64,000 nucleotides of DNA. Origin: Capronia americana (taxonomy: Eukaryota; Ascomycota; Eurotiomycetes; Chaetothyriales; Herpotrichiellaceae). The translations under genes and the position numbers were made by a program. Location of the stretch: NCBI GenBank assembly GCA_016110215.1, contig JADWQD010000007.1, positions 930,001-994,000 of the forward strand. Direction: 5' to 3'. Positions 1-11,253 of this stretch are shown here, piece after piece; the first letter of the stretch is position 1, and each line of letters begins with the position of its first letter. The notes under the pieces were generated by a model. It saw nothing but the letters and a program-made list of their open reading frames with translations. It was not told where the DNA came from and ran no database searches.

Positions 1-319
1 GAAGAGTTCTTTCGACTCGGTCCCGGGAGGGATTTTTCGCTGCTTCGAGGCTTGTTTGCGGAACAGAACCGCGGCAAAAGATCGTGTCTGGTGGTATCTC
101 TCAGCATCCCCCCAACCACAATATCTTTTGACATACCGATGGGTTCTCCGCGACCTGTAGTTGCTCGGCCAGTCCCATCAACAACACCTCAGGGCGATTG
201 GGAGTCCAGTCATTGTTGAGTTGTTCCTCGGCTTGACTGCGGAGAGTGTTGTCGGGCGATTGGAGGGCTTGGAGGAGCTGGGTCAAGGCTCCCTGCACCT
301 CGGCAGGGAGAACGGACAT
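1..319 (-). CDS. PSE1: Importin subunit beta-3 (Kap121/Pse1 type), 5' part only
   Basis: Karyopherin that carries ribosomal proteins and other cargo through the nuclear pore. Only the N-terminus lies in the window: exon 1 is 319..137 and exon 2 runs from 87 off the left edge. A 49-nt intron (136..88, donor GTATGT, acceptor CAG) separates them in phase 0. The joined 90 residues begin MSVLPAEVQGAL and contain DNTLRSQAEEQLN and RSFAAVLFRKQASKQRK, the first HEAT-repeat region of importin-beta-3/importin-5 proteins. The unspliced reading frame stops inside the intron, so the 72-residue ORF there is not the product. The assignment rests on recalled family sequence; the C-terminal HEAT array cannot be seen. 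Confidence 0.85.
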
Positions 320-969
320 GGTGATAGATAACGGCCTATGGCATACGCAACCGCGAACAGTCGATCGCCGCGATCACCAGATGTTGATGGAGGACTGGAA
401 TGTGCACCGGCGCGTGTTTGCTGCGAGGCCGGATTGTTGGGTCCAGGACGGGATTAAATACAGCGGCAGATGGGTGTGGCCTCGGCGAGAGATGGCAGAC
501 ACAAACAGCCACTCGCGATTCACGCCCCCAGGGATCTCGACCGAAGGCGATGGGTAAGGATGAGGCACGACTGCAAAATAGAAACTATGGGCTTGGTGAC
601 AATAAATTTGGCCTGTGAGTTGGGAATTAATCGAGACTCCACCGCCGACTCCAACTATCGAAGCCTCGCCGCAGGTCACGTGAGCCGGCAGCTCGGATCC
701 TATTGGTCCACGTGTGCCCCCTTCAAACCTGCCATTCTGCCCCCTTGCGCACGTCGGTTTCATCTCGCTTCAACGCCGTCTCGCTGCATGGTTGGGATTC
801 ATGCTCGATGTGCCGGCTAGTATTCGTGACTCATTTGCACAGGCAGAGCCTCTTTTTCCCTTAGACTATCTAGCAATCAATATCTGTCCTCCGTTTCAAA
901 GCTGGTGTAGCGCCTCGTTTGAGTACTGATTCAACAGCATGGCTTGTCCCGCAAACGACGACAAGGAAG
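320..969. other. Intergenic, importin promoter side
   Basis: No convincing gene. This is the upstream region of the importin gene and the downstream region of the next gene, both on the minus strand. It holds a palindromic TCACGTGA at 676-683 and a second CACGTG at 710-715. Short ORFs on both strands overlap each other and show no recognisable family. Confidence 0.5.
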
Positions 970-2667
970 TCAGACGTGAAGGGCGGACAGGAGAAGTTCC
1001 GTCGCTTCCGCATGCTGACGATCGTGCAGCTGCTCTTGGTGCATCAACGGTTCTGGTGTGTCTATCTGACTAAGTTCAGCAACATCAGCTGTCCGGCACC
1101 GTACCACCGTCTTTTCGTCTGTTGAGATCGAGCTATGAAGGGAAAGGCTGTCTTGGGCATCAAATCCCCGACTTAAGTCATTGATGACAGCACGTAGGGT
1201 GTTCATGGTCGACGATTTTGGAATGCTCGAGATCACGCAACAGCTCGAGGCTTCTCCGTCCACATGTTCTTGTGGCGTTGCTTCACTGTGCAGACTGGTA
1301 ACTCTGGATTCGGTCTCAAAGACGGTATCGGAATGGGAGTCAGATTGGTGCGTTCCTGAAAAGGTCGTATTTTGATCGTCGCAGTCGCTATCTTCTCCCA
1401 TGCTGCTTGCGCTCTGAACTAGGTCCCGAGATGTGCCGTCGGATGGCGGCCACACTGCCTGTGTGCGTTTGAGGTCTCTCGCCAGAAAGAGTGTAAAGTC
1501 CCTCAAGGTTGACTTTCGAGGCAGAACAGACCGCGATCCTTGTGCTTCAAAGTTTAGAATGTGGTCCGAACCATGTGTACTCGGGAAACTGGGGAGACTC
1601 GGCTCCTGTATAAGTGGCGAGCTTTTGCGGCTGCGAATGACCCGGAAGGGGTTCTTCAACCGTGACCCTGGCGAAGATGGAGTGCTTGTGGTCCAAGTTG
1701 GCGAGTTCTCGTCAGTCCGTGCCTCCTCGGCTCTCGCACCAGAGAGGAATGTTGTGGACAACGACCTCAAGCCTTGGAATCTACGCCTGTTCCGCCCCGC
1801 AGTACGCCCGCTGACAGACTCGGCCGGCACGCCTGCATCTGGCTCGCACTTCTCAATCTCATGCAGGTTTGACCGGGTCAATGGCCGTCCTCGATTTGTC
1901 TGTTGAGGATTGGCTGAAGATCGTTCTGCACGCTCAAACTCGTCATCAGCGTCATCAAGATCAGAGAGCTTGTCCTGACAGTCGCGCCTATGCCTCTCGT
2001 TCCGGTACGTCGGCGAGTCAGATTCGTAAACACCGGCGTAGCATGCGCTTGGTGGTGATGCTCCGATGGGAGAGGTCCACGAGCAGCGATTTCGTTGCGT
2101 TGCCGTGAAAGTTGGTGAAGACAACTCTTCTTCAAACACAGTGTCGTCTTCGTACTCGATTGTGACCTCGACCTGACTCTCAAAAATCTGCTTGCAGTCG
2201 TCAACGGGTTCGATGACAGGTTGAGAAGTATTCTGCAGGACGGGGCGTGTCGGAGACACCATATTCTGGCCCTCAATCTGGATTTTCACCTCGCTATCCC
2301 AAATCAACCCCTCTCGAGTCTCTGGAGCAGTGACCGACGTCTCATATGGGTTGTCTCCATTGCAGGAAGGATTGGCCCCAGCCTCAAGCTCAGCAAGCAG
2401 ACAATCTTCGCATATCTGGTTGAGAAATGACTTCTGCACGATACGGTGATTGGCGCAATTTTGGGGTTCGGTAGGCCTCGTTCGCTCTCCAAACTGCTTG
2501 TATGCCATCTCGGTGTAGACTCCTGTTTCTTGGAGCCATCGGTGTAATGGGTGTTGTCTGTCTGGGGCAAAGAAAGGGGAAGGCTGATCCTGATAAGACC
2601 GGCAGAGCACGCTATGATTGTAGAAACAGCCGCACTCGCGGTAGCTCCAAACCTCCGTAACACACAT
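970..2667 (-). CDS. Fungal hypothetical protein with Cys/His-rich N-terminus
   Basis: Function unknown; 565 residues from the ATG at 2667. The open frame extends to 2895, but the extension looks non-coding and contains a plausible 46-nt intron (2731..2686, GTACGT...CACAG) just before the ATG, so I chose MCVTEVWSYRECGC as the start. The first 90 residues carry a spaced Cys/His set (ECGC, VLC, NCANH, ICEDC) seen in many fungal proteins of unknown role; it may bind a metal, which is inference. The rest is Ser/Thr/Asp/Glu/Arg-rich and probably disordered, with basic and acidic patches. No enzyme motif is visible. It lies on the same strand as its neighbours with no sign of shared function. Confidence 0.6.
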   Translation of the reverse strand: MCVTEVWSYRECGCFYNHSVLCRSYQDQPSPFFAPDRQHPLHRWLQETGVYTEMAYKQFGERTRPTEPQNCANHRIVQKSFLNQICEDCLLAELEAGANPSCNGDNPYETSVTAPETREGLIWDSEVKIQIEGQNMVSPTRPVLQNTSQPVIEPVDDCKQIFESQVEVTIEYEDDTVFEEELSSPTFTATQRNRCSWTSPIGASPPSACYAGVYESDSPTYRNERHRRDCQDKLSDLDDADDEFERAERSSANPQQTNRGRPLTRSNLHEIEKCEPDAGVPAESVSGRTAGRNRRRFQGLRSLSTTFLSGARAEEARTDENSPTWTTSTPSSPGSRLKNPFRVIRSRKSSPLIQEPSLPSFPSTHGSDHILNFEAQGSRSVLPRKSTLRDFTLFLARDLKRTQAVWPPSDGTSRDLVQSASSMGEDSDCDDQNTTFSGTHQSDSHSDTVFETESRVTSLHSEATPQEHVDGEASSCCVISSIPKSSTMNTLRAVINDLSRGFDAQDSLSLHSSISTDEKTVVRCRTADVAELSQIDTPEPLMHQEQLHDRQHAEATELLLSALHV

Positions 2668-2731
2668 CTTCCCAGCAGTTCCGTACTGTGAGTTCGAGAA
2701 TGAAGAAGTAGACAAGCAAAGAGACACGTAC

Positions 2732-3103
2732 CAGCAAGTGGGAGAGACGTCCTTTGAATGTTTTGAAGTCAAATTAGCGACCGCAGAAGGGTGCCAGCTC
2801 GGCGTCAACGGTTGTGTTATCTTGAACAGACGTTCTGCCGCACCTCTAGCCACTTCACGTAGGAGCAAGGTACAAAACTTCGAAGGTGCTTTCAACCAGT
2901 CCTCCTGTGTGACACGGGTGTTCTGAGTTGGCAGCCCCTTGCCAAATCAGCGAGCTTTGGGTACGGCTGTGTGCATACATATTGAATTCCTGTCTGGTAC
3001 GGTACACGTGTTTTCGATCTTCTGTCCGCGACTTTATCAATCTGCCCTCTCCCGATTCAGGGGTAGTGTGACCATCGGCGAGTTGCTGGGCGTCTATCAA
3101 CTA
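2732..3103. other. Intergenic
   Basis: Short spacer between the P450 3' end and the hypothetical gene's promoter. Nothing specific seen. Confidence 0.4.
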
Positions 3104-4663
3104 TCAACCACTTTCATCAAGCTTTGTGAAGCTGATGTGACACTCGTGTTCCACCATCTTCGGCATTGTCTCATCGAAGAAAACCTCGAATCGGCTTGTA
3201 ATACCTGGAGATGTATCCGGGTGTTTTGCAGATGTCTTGTACTTGCGGTACAACGCAGCCAGTAAGGTAAGCATTTCCGCGTTTGCCAGATGCATCCCAA
3301 TACACATGCGTGCCCCACTGGAGAAAGCCCAGAAAGATCGGTTCCTGGGATCCGATTCAGGGATCAGGGTGCCGCAATCTGCCAGCCACCGCTCCGGTCT
3401 GAAAGTCAAGGCGGAAGGAAACACAGTTTCTTCTCGGTGGAGGCAGAAGGGTGACATGCCCACGACCGTGCCCGCAGGGATCTCGTAGCCATCAACTACT
3501 GTATCGACGGGCGCGGAGCGAGGTTCGAAGGTCGGCAAGGGCGCGTACAATCGAAGAGATTCCCGGACGACGGCATTCAGATAGGGCAGCTGAGTTAGAT
3601 CCTTCGGCTCCGGAAGCCCTTGGCTGTCCACGGAGATCTGCGACAACTCCTCCCTTAACCTGTCTTGGTATTCCTTGTGCTGAGGCAATGAAAGGGCCCA
3701 GATCATGAACATCAGGGAATCTGATGTGGTGTCGATTCCTGCCAACAGATGGTCAGCACATTCAGAAGCGATGTCCATGTCGGACAGGTTTGCCTCCTTC
3801 TGTACCCTAAACAAGCGCCCAATGACGGTTGATTCAGCATCCTTGGCCTTGTCTTCGCTCGGTGCGTTTTTGAAGCTGCGGAAGGCTTCCAGTGCATGCT
3901 GACGAATGCCAGAATACGTGAAAGGCTTCCGCATTGGCATCAAACCCATCGACGTAAGCAGTCTCTCCAGGAGACCGGTGCGGGTCGTGATCCACTTGGT
4001 GTAAGCAGGAAAATGAACCGTGAACCACGCCAATCGCCTACGGGCTGGATTGAGTATGTCTTGGATCAACTCCCTTGACTGCTCGGATCCCGTGAGAGCA
4101 GTGGTGCCTCCATATTTAGGTCCATAGACGAACTCTGATATTGCGTCAAAGGAGAAGTAATGCAGACTTGCGAATATCTCGCTGCCCAGCTCCGGCTCTC
4201 GCTCAAGCAGATCAAGGTAGGCGGCCACCTTGCTCTTCACCAAGCTCGAGAAGAGAGGCGACAGAACGGTCTGATTTGCATAGATGTGGCTGATCAGCTT
4301 CTTTCGTTCGCGATGGAGCTGGCCCGAGGCAAACGTGAACAGATTCGGCCGGCCATAGGCATCGAACATTCGATAGAAGGCGGTTCGTTCGAAGCCGCTG
4401 CCAGCGCCATATATTGTCCTCAGCGCAGACAGACTGTTGAACGAGATCTCATTCGGTCCGATGCGAACGACTGGGCCGTATGTTTTGTGTAAGCTGTGGA
4501 CAGCGTGAACTGAGCGAGCGTGCCATGCATCCCAAGCCAGTCTGAACCTCGTCGTCGCGTGAAGCCATGTGCCGGGGACTTTCCTGAGCTTTGCAGCACG
4601 TGAGGAAGAACGAGTGGCAGCATAAATTATGAGGGCCAGCACGACCCACAAGCTGATGGGCAT
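3104..4663 (-). CDS. Cytochrome P450 monooxygenase
   Basis: Membrane-anchored heme monooxygenase of the ER; substrate unknown. The 519 residues begin at the ATG at 4663; the open frame goes further only from a TTG. An N-terminal hydrophobic anchor (residues 3-17) is followed by a basic and proline-containing hinge. P450 signatures appear in order: I-helix AGIDTTS (308-314), ExxR as ESLR (368-371), PERW (423-426) and the heme loop FSSGARMCIG with the thiolate Cys454. Length and motif spacing are normal and the gene is intronless, so it looks functional. The style (SFNSLSALRTIYG in the N-terminal half) is that of fungal secondary-metabolism or detoxification P450s. A divergent amino-acid permease lies 1.8 kb away, but no biosynthetic backbone gene is nearby. 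Confidence 0.93.
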   Translation of the reverse strand: MPISLWVVLALIIYAATRSSSRAAKLRKVPGTWLHATTRFRLAWDAWHARSVHAVHSLHKTYGPVVRIGPNEISFNSLSALRTIYGAGSGFERTAFYRMFDAYGRPNLFTFASGQLHRERKKLISHIYANQTVLSPLFSSLVKSKVAAYLDLLEREPELGSEIFASLHYFSFDAISEFVYGPKYGGTTALTGSEQSRELIQDILNPARRRLAWFTVHFPAYTKWITTRTGLLERLLTSMGLMPMRKPFTYSGIRQHALEAFRSFKNAPSEDKAKDAESTVIGRLFRVQKEANLSDMDIASECADHLLAGIDTTSDSLMFMIWALSLPQHKEYQDRLREELSQISVDSQGLPEPKDLTQLPYLNAVVRESLRLYAPLPTFEPRSAPVDTVVDGYEIPAGTVVGMSPFCLHREETVFPSALTFRPERWLADCGTLIPESDPRNRSFWAFSSGARMCIGMHLANAEMLTLLAALYRKYKTSAKHPDTSPGITSRFEVFFDETMPKMVEHECHISFTKLDESG

Positions 4664-6455
4664 TTTGTTGATCAAGCCTGTCTCCTGTCTCAAGGTTGCA
4701 ATCTTCTGACGACCTTCTCATGTGCCTCGCCTTCTAGTATTCACCTTGATTGAGTATTTGTTATAGTGTGTGCTTGAAACGAGGCAGTTTAGTGAAGCGC
4801 AAACGTGACGGTGAGAAATGCATGTCGTTCACAGAAGCAATACACCTTCGAGTGTTGAGCACTCGTGCCTCTTGCACCCTCGACGTCTGCGGGCATGTCC
4901 GGGCTCGTCCACCAAGCGTTGGTACTGTACTGGAGTTGGCGAGTTAGGACAACATTCTACCTCGATTGATTCACCGACAGCGATGCTGCTGGCTTCGCGG
5001 GTCCTCCGGATCTTCACGTGTAGTCCTCCCTCATAATTTTGTGGCCCGGAGCTCTTCCATGTCAACACACCAGGCCCATATCTCCGCTTGACAGATGTGT
5101 AGATTAGGCTGGGCAAACTGGGGAAGCCAGGGGCAAATAACCTTTGGTCTAGAAGCCTGGACATGTCCGCTCTGCAAGCCACAATCTTGTTATCTGGAGG
5201 TGGACAATCCTGAAACCGTTGAGAACAGTGACGCACATATCCACTGCCCTACCCGTATCGTGGAGAGCATCACTGGGAAATGCCGATGTGCATGATGACA
5301 ATTTCTTCTCTTGGGATGAGTGAGGGTTTGAGTTCGGGAGGCGTGGGGCAAGGCAGATACGTGTCGGCTGGGTTTGTGTCTGAGATATGGAGGATCGGAG
5401 GTTCGCCTATCAGATCAGCACTTCTCGGTTGCTCAGGAGGATGAGCTCCTGCCTGCTCTTAACGGCCGTGTGCCAGGACAGACGCATGCCCATGTCGCCG
5501 GGACGATGCTTGCAGTACCAGGGCCTCGGCACGTGGCGTGGCGTGGCCATGAGGCATGCAAGTTGGGGTTAATAGCTCGTTGCAACCATGCAGCATCAGC
5601 AGACTCGTGCTCAAGTGCATCTCGCTTCGGAGTCGAATGGATAGCATTTCTTGGGATCATGGTCAGTAATAATGCCGCAGACGGTCGATTGTCGGGCAAT
5701 GTCCCTGATTGCGATTACCATCGGGAGAAAATAGCACCACGACTAGCAATTGCACGCGACGTCGGTTGAGATGTCTACATTGATCTTGCAGAACGCCCTC
5801 CGGGCGCTGCGAAGGCTACTGCTAAAGCTTGAGCAAGCCCAGACACCCGAAGCCACTGCGCCCTCGATGAATCGAGCAGGTGTCAAGACATTGGTCAAGA
5901 CGACATCAACACGTCGATCGATGCTTATCGCAGCCTTTTCGCTGGGCTGGCTGGGCAATCCATGAGAGGATATCAGATCCCGTCGGCAAGGGTCCAATGG
6001 GGAGGGAAGTGAGATCAATGACCCCTGCGGAAAGATACAGTATGCAAGCGGAAGCAGGCTTAGGAGCTTCGATGGCGGGTGGCCAAGGGCCCTGCTGGGT
6101 TGCAGCCAAGAGAGTCTTACACCTCGCCTTCGCCTGCCCCTTCACACGCTACCTTATCAATAGCCACTGACAGTCCTGCACTATTCTGATCCCACCCCAC
6201 CGGGCAGTCAGCTCGAGCCTTGTCCGTTGCTCTGCTGTTTCCCATGCTCATACCACGCGCTGAAGTTCCATGGACTGAGTTTTATAAGAGATCCTTCTGA
6301 CCCTCGTCTGTGACCATGTCCCGGCCGCTTCCTCCCTCCTCCCACCTGCTTTGGTCGCCCTTTCGCCACGAAGTCCATCGTTCTGAAGCACCGCCTTGAG
6401 CGGGACAGATCTCACTGAGATAACACCCTACCAGGCAGACAGCATAATTGTCGCC
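4664..6455. other. Divergent intergenic region, P450 / permease
   Basis: 1.8 kb between the two divergent start codons. ORFs here (for example 4829-5236 minus and 5374-5769 plus) overlap one another and resemble no family. It probably holds both promoters. Nothing else recognised. Confidence 0.4.
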
Positions 6456-8274
6456 ATGGCTGAGAAGGACTACACCGACCCCGAGAAGGGCATCGAGCCC
6501 ATCAAAAGCCGGACCTCCGTCGACGAGCATGGCCACAAACACTCGATAACCGGCCGGAAGACGTCAGTAGCGGAGTCAATCATCGCCGCAGATTTGCTCG
6601 ACGAGCGCTATAACATCACTCACCGTGGCCTGAAGAGCAGACATGCTCAGATGATCGCTCTGGGCGGAACCATCGGTACTGGGTATGTCCCAATTTCCCT
6701 TTCCGCCTGTGTCTCAACTAACAATGCTCCCGCGCAGTCTCTTTGTCGGTTCTGGCCAAACTCTCGCCCTCGGCGGCCCAGCATTCATTCTGGTCGCCTA
6801 TCTGTTGATGACTTTCCTGCTCTTCTGCGTCGTCACCGCCGTTACTGAAGTGGCCGCCTATCTTCCGGTCCACGGCGGCACAATGTCCTTCTACGGTTAT
6901 CGCTACGTTTCCCGGTCCATGGGATTTGCACTGGGCTACCTTTACTGGTACGCGCTGGGTATCCTGGTTCCATACGAAATCACAGCCGCAGGTCTCGTGA
7001 TCAATTACTGGCACAACGACGTCAACATTGCTGTCTGGATGACAATTATGCTGGTCGTGATTATCGCCCTCAACTTCATGCCCGTCAGATACTACGGCGA
7101 AACCGAATTCTGGTTCGCAGGCACAAAGGTCATCCTGATGATCGGCCTGCTCCTTCTAAGCTTCATTCTCTTCTGGGGCGGAGGGCCCTCCCACGACCGC
7201 CTAGGCTTCCGATACTGGAATGATCCCGGAGCAGCACATCCTTACATCGTCGGAGGTGGTACCGGGCGCTTCGTCTCTTTCTGGGAAACGGTGGTCTTGT
7301 CGGTCTTCCCCTTCACCTTTGCGCCAGAACTTCTCGTCGTTACCGGCGGGGAGATGGAATCGCCACGACGCAACCTCCCCATCGCCTCGAGACGCTACTT
7401 CTACCGGCTCGTCATCTTCTATGTCCTGGGCGTCCTGGCCATTGGCGTGACCTGCCCGAGCAATGATGAACGACTGACCAACGGCGGAGCTGGAGCGGGA
7501 TCTTCCCCCTACGTTGTGGCTGTCGCAAACGCGGGCATTTCCACGCTCCCCTCCATCGTCAACGCGGTCATCCTGATTTCGGCATGGTCTTCCGGCAATT
7601 CGTTCTTGTACATCTCCTCGCGCGCCCTCTACTCCTTGGCGGTACAAGGATCCGCTCCGCGAATCTTCAAAGCCTGCAACCGCTGGGGTGTGCCATAGTG
7701 AGTGCTCTTGTCTATGCCCCCTCTTTTTTGGTCTTCGCGCTCCAACTCTAGATCCACGCTAACGAATATACTTTTCAGCATGGCGGTCGGCGTGTCTTCC
7801 CTCTTCTGCGCCCTCGCGTACTTGAACGTCGCCTCCAACGGCTCTACTGTCTTCAACTGGTTTGTCAACCTCACAAACACGTGGGGAATGACGTCGTGGG
7901 TTTGCTGCATGATCATCTATCTCCGGTTCCGAAAGGCGTGCGCCGCGCAGAACATCCAACCCATCTATCACAGCTGGATCCAACCGTACGGAGCGTGGAT
8001 CGCCATGGTGTCATTCACGATCCTCTGCCTCATCAACGGCTTCACCGTCTTCTTCCCTAGCAAATGGTCAGCCAGCTCCTTCCTGACGGCGTACATCGGC
8101 ATCCCCATCTTCTTCGTCATGTACTTCGGCCACAGGATCGTGTTCTGGCGCGACAAGTGGGCCTGGGACTCCATGGAGGTGGACATGCATACGGGGCTCC
8201 AGGAGGTCATTGACGCGGAGGTCCCGTTGAAGAAGAGGAAAGGTCTGGCCCGGATATGTATGATCATCGAGTAA
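6456..8274 (+). CDS. Amino-acid permease, APC superfamily (fungal YAT type)
   Basis: Plasma-membrane proton-coupled amino-acid transporter of 560 residues. Exons are 6456..6682, 6738..7697 and 7779..8274; introns of 55 and 81 nt (GTATGT...GCAG and GTGAGT...TCAG) join in matching phase. The start ATG has a good context (gccATGg), and an upstream in-frame extension starts only from TTG. The hydrophilic N-terminus leads into RGLKSRHAQMIALGGTIGTG and LFVGSGQTLALGGP, the family's TM1 signature, then about 12 hydrophobic segments. Also present are EVAAYLPVHGGTMSFYGYRYV and a C-terminal cytosolic tail with GLQEVIDAE and basic KKRKG. Closest in style to general or proline/basic amino-acid permeases; substrate cannot be read from sequence. 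It may be stress- or nitrogen-regulated, but I see no GATA cluster that proves it. Confidence 0.93.
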
Positions 8275-9075
8275 ATAGATCTGTAGAATGTTACCGGAGA
8301 AGAATCCGCGCAATCGCCCCCGCCATGGCGTTGCTAAGCCCTTCGAGGTTACGTGACCTCTGTATTCATACCACTGCCAACCTTGCAAGTGACAACGTGG
8401 GACGACACCTGAGTGATACAAATCCACTTTGTAAGGGAGAAAGAATCACACCTACACAACAGTGTGAAGCGAGAATAAGAACATATATCAGTTCGGGACG
8501 AGGGCGACGCAGACCGACCGCGACCAAATTTGCCCATTTCACATATATACCCGTAAGGAGTGAGTACTCGAGGGACATTGTCGCGTACGGCGGTTGGTGC
8601 GTGCATACTACATACCTAGTACTCGCGTCGGACCTAGGACGGACGGACGGCACGGCCCACACGGTTTCGACACAGACCGCGGCGCTCTTGAGGCGTAAGT
8701 TACTCTGATTGTTCTGTTCAATAGTAAGAGACCAATCCCAAAGAGATGGGGAGAAAAGGAAAGAAAAGAGAGGATGCTAAATTAACTTCTGGAGGACGGA
8801 TTGTGAACCCACATTACGAGGTATTTGATGTAGGTGATGTAGGTACCTGGTGCCTGGGTATATAGAAGAAGGCCGCGCTCCGCCAAGACCACCAAGCATT
8901 TTCTGTCACGTGAAGCCTTAAGGTTTCCCCGCGCTGAACCGACGAACAGTTTATGGCCAATCAGACCTTTTGCAGTGCAGCCAGCCTTGTAATGCACCAC
9001 TTTCAGCCTCGCCTCCGTGTGGATCCGGACGAGAATTGTACACCTTTCGGCACCATTGTCAATCGAGACCGTTGA
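8275..9075. other. Intergenic, HET gene promoter region
   Basis: No gene seen. It contains a short GGAC repeat near 8636-8649, an imperfect doubled GATGTAGGT near 8826-8845 and a palindromic TCACGTGA at 8906-8913, 163 bp before the HET-protein start. Confidence 0.4.
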
Positions 9076-11253
9076 ATGGCATCTTTGAACCTTCCAATCC
9101 GCGAGGCGGAGTCCCCGGGCCGACCTTCACGTGGCCAAGAATCGATCGCGGCCTCTGGGGAAAGCTCCTTTGGCAATTGCGGCGATGTTTGGTCCTGCGG
9201 GTGCTGTGAAGCTTTGATTGATGACGATGTGCGAGGAAATTATGCAACGCTTCAAGCAGCTGCACAGAAAGGATGCAATCGCTGCTGGATTATCACACGG
9301 GCAGCTCAAGCGGTCAACGAAGAATACAAGGACTTTCTACCTTATGATTGCGTTGAATGTTCATACATATCATGCCTTTGGTCTGGCTCTGAGCTCGAGC
9401 GGGTGACCTGGGTGTATGAAGGGTACGGTCAGTGGGAAGAGATGTACGTCCGGATCTTTGTGGAACAGTCCGATATTCCACAGCAGCTTCAATGGTTACC
9501 CTTGAGGCGCAATGTTCAAGAGGAAGGTGCATTAGAAGCTGGTCTGCAGTTCGCGTCCGATGCACTGCACAACTGTGTGAAGAACCATCAGCAGTGCGGT
9601 GCCCATCAAAGCTCGAAGCGTATACCTAGGCGCCTTGTCGACTTGGGGACTGACGGGATTATCAAAATCATTGACAACGCTCCCTCTACCCTTGACAGAG
9701 GGACCAAATACGCAGCCTTGTCCTATTGCTGGGGTGACCAGTCGATCATCAAAGATAAAATGTTGAGTTTGACGGCGCAGAATCTCGACGAGATGACTGA
9801 AGGAATTCAGGTCGATCAACTACCTCGTGTGTTTAGAGATGCGATCGAAACAACTCAGTCTCTGAACATAGACTACTTGTGGATCGATGCCCTTTGTATC
9901 GCCCAAGGCGATGAAGAGGAGTGGAAGGTCGAATCACTCTCGATGCAAGACGTTTATGCTGGAGCCTTCGTCACCATTTCAGCAGATGCGGCGGCAACCT
10001 GCGACGAGTCGTTCCTTGAGATGCCTAATAGACACTGGAGGCAAGGTGTCGAAATTGGGACACCTCGGTTTGGCTTGAAGATTTTTGCCAGACTGGGTCG
10101 TGATGACCCCTGTGATGTGGAAGACTGTAGTCTCCGGCACGTCTCTGGACCTACGGAGTACAGTTTACATTCTCGAGGATGGACGTTACAAGAGCATCTC
10201 CTCAGCCCCAGACTGGTTTATTTTCGGTTCGAGCAGTTATATTTCAGCTGTGCAGAGGGAAAATTATTGAGAGAAGACGGGGAGGACGTGACCAAGTACG
10301 TGCCTGACGCTGATGACGATGAATTTTCAGAGTACTACCTTGGCCCGTCGTCGTTGGAACATCTCCGCCAGCAGTGGTTGTGGCTAGGATCGCCGTCACA
10401 AGACAGCCCCCATATACCCTCGGATGATGCGTCAGATGATTCGAAAGAAGTGGATGAGTTCTCATACCTGTGGGGCGACTTGGTGAATCGATACACTGAT
10501 CGAAATCTCTCCAAACCCGACGACACGCTCCTGGCCATTTCTGGCCTTGCTATCCAGCTCAAACGGCAACTCAGTCCGCAAAATACTTATTGTGCTGGCC
10601 TCTGGAAAGAGAATTTTGTGAGACAATTATGTTGGTATCCTGACGGTGTCACCACCCGAATTCCCCCTCCCAGGGCTCCTTCTTGGTCATGGGTGTCTTT
10701 CCCTGGTCAGGTGAACTACATTAACAATACGTTTGACCCCCTTTTCACCAAGCTTGTGACATTTCATGATGACGCCTCTGAAGACGACGCACTGGAGGCT
10801 CCCAGTCAGTTGCAGGAAACCCGGAGATTTGGCCATGTCGGCGCTGCTGAGGCCACGATAGAAGGCCCGGTGCTCGACATTTTCCTTCGACAGGTTGCGC
10901 CGACTCAAGCATACTATAAGCCACAATATACCTGTGAGCCAGTACATCCATGTGACCTTCCGTCCCAAGGTTGGGGACCCGATTTCACTCTCGATCAGCC
11001 GGAAGAACAGATCGGATCATCACCATCGGAGAGCCGTGGCCGCAAGGCGCACATGATGGCCCTGGGTATGTTGGGTGGACATACCATGTGTCACCTTGTT
11101 CTCGTCAGGGAAACAGAACAGTCGGACAGATACCTGAGGCTCGGAATGTGTAAGATGCATTTCTCCTATTCAGAAGAGCCCGAAGAGTCCATGGAGCCGA
11201 TAGAGTTGAAGTGGATCGGGTGTTTTGAGCAGAGACGCATTATAATAGTTTGA
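9076..11253 (+). CDS. HET-domain (heterokaryon incompatibility) protein
   Basis: Single-exon protein of 725 residues with a HET domain at about residues 212-375, marked by KYAALSYCWG (211-220), LPRVFRDAIETTQSLNIDYLWIDALCI (249-275) and a downstream WTLQEHLLSPR. HET domains trigger programmed cell death when incompatible hyphae fuse and are related to TIR-like signalling domains. The N-terminal 200 residues contain CGCCEALIDD and a CxxC-like pair (KGCNRCW), the usual fungal HET leader. The C-terminal half (RAPSWSWVSFPGQV and following) is the common HET-protein tail. No NACHT or repeat domain is attached, so any partner must be separate. Such genes expand and vary between strains; the specific role here is unknown. 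Confidence 0.93.
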   Translation: MASLNLPIREAESPGRPSRGQESIAASGESSFGNCGDVWSCGCCEALIDDDVRGNYATLQAAAQKGCNRCWIITRAAQAVNEEYKDFLPYDCVECSYISCLWSGSELERVTWVYEGYGQWEEMYVRIFVEQSDIPQQLQWLPLRRNVQEEGALEAGLQFASDALHNCVKNHQQCGAHQSSKRIPRRLVDLGTDGIIKIIDNAPSTLDRGTKYAALSYCWGDQSIIKDKMLSLTAQNLDEMTEGIQVDQLPRVFRDAIETTQSLNIDYLWIDALCIAQGDEEEWKVESLSMQDVYAGAFVTISADAAATCDESFLEMPNRHWRQGVEIGTPRFGLKIFARLGRDDPCDVEDCSLRHVSGPTEYSLHSRGWTLQEHLLSPRLVYFRFEQLYFSCAEGKLLREDGEDVTKYVPDADDDEFSEYYLGPSSLEHLRQQWLWLGSPSQDSPHIPSDDASDDSKEVDEFSYLWGDLVNRYTDRNLSKPDDTLLAISGLAIQLKRQLSPQNTYCAGLWKENFVRQLCWYPDGVTTRIPPPRAPSWSWVSFPGQVNYINNTFDPLFTKLVTFHDDASEDDALEAPSQLQETRRFGHVGAAEATIEGPVLDIFLRQVAPTQAYYKPQYTCEPVHPCDLPSQGWGPDFTLDQPEEQIGSSPSESRGRKAHMMALGMLGGHTMCHLVLVRETEQSDRYLRLGMCKMHFSYSEEPEESMEPIELKWIGCFEQRRIIIV

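Noticed and set aside
4829..5236. Minus ORF of 135 residues in the P450/permease spacer
   Set aside because: No recognisable motif; overlaps other ORFs in the same region.
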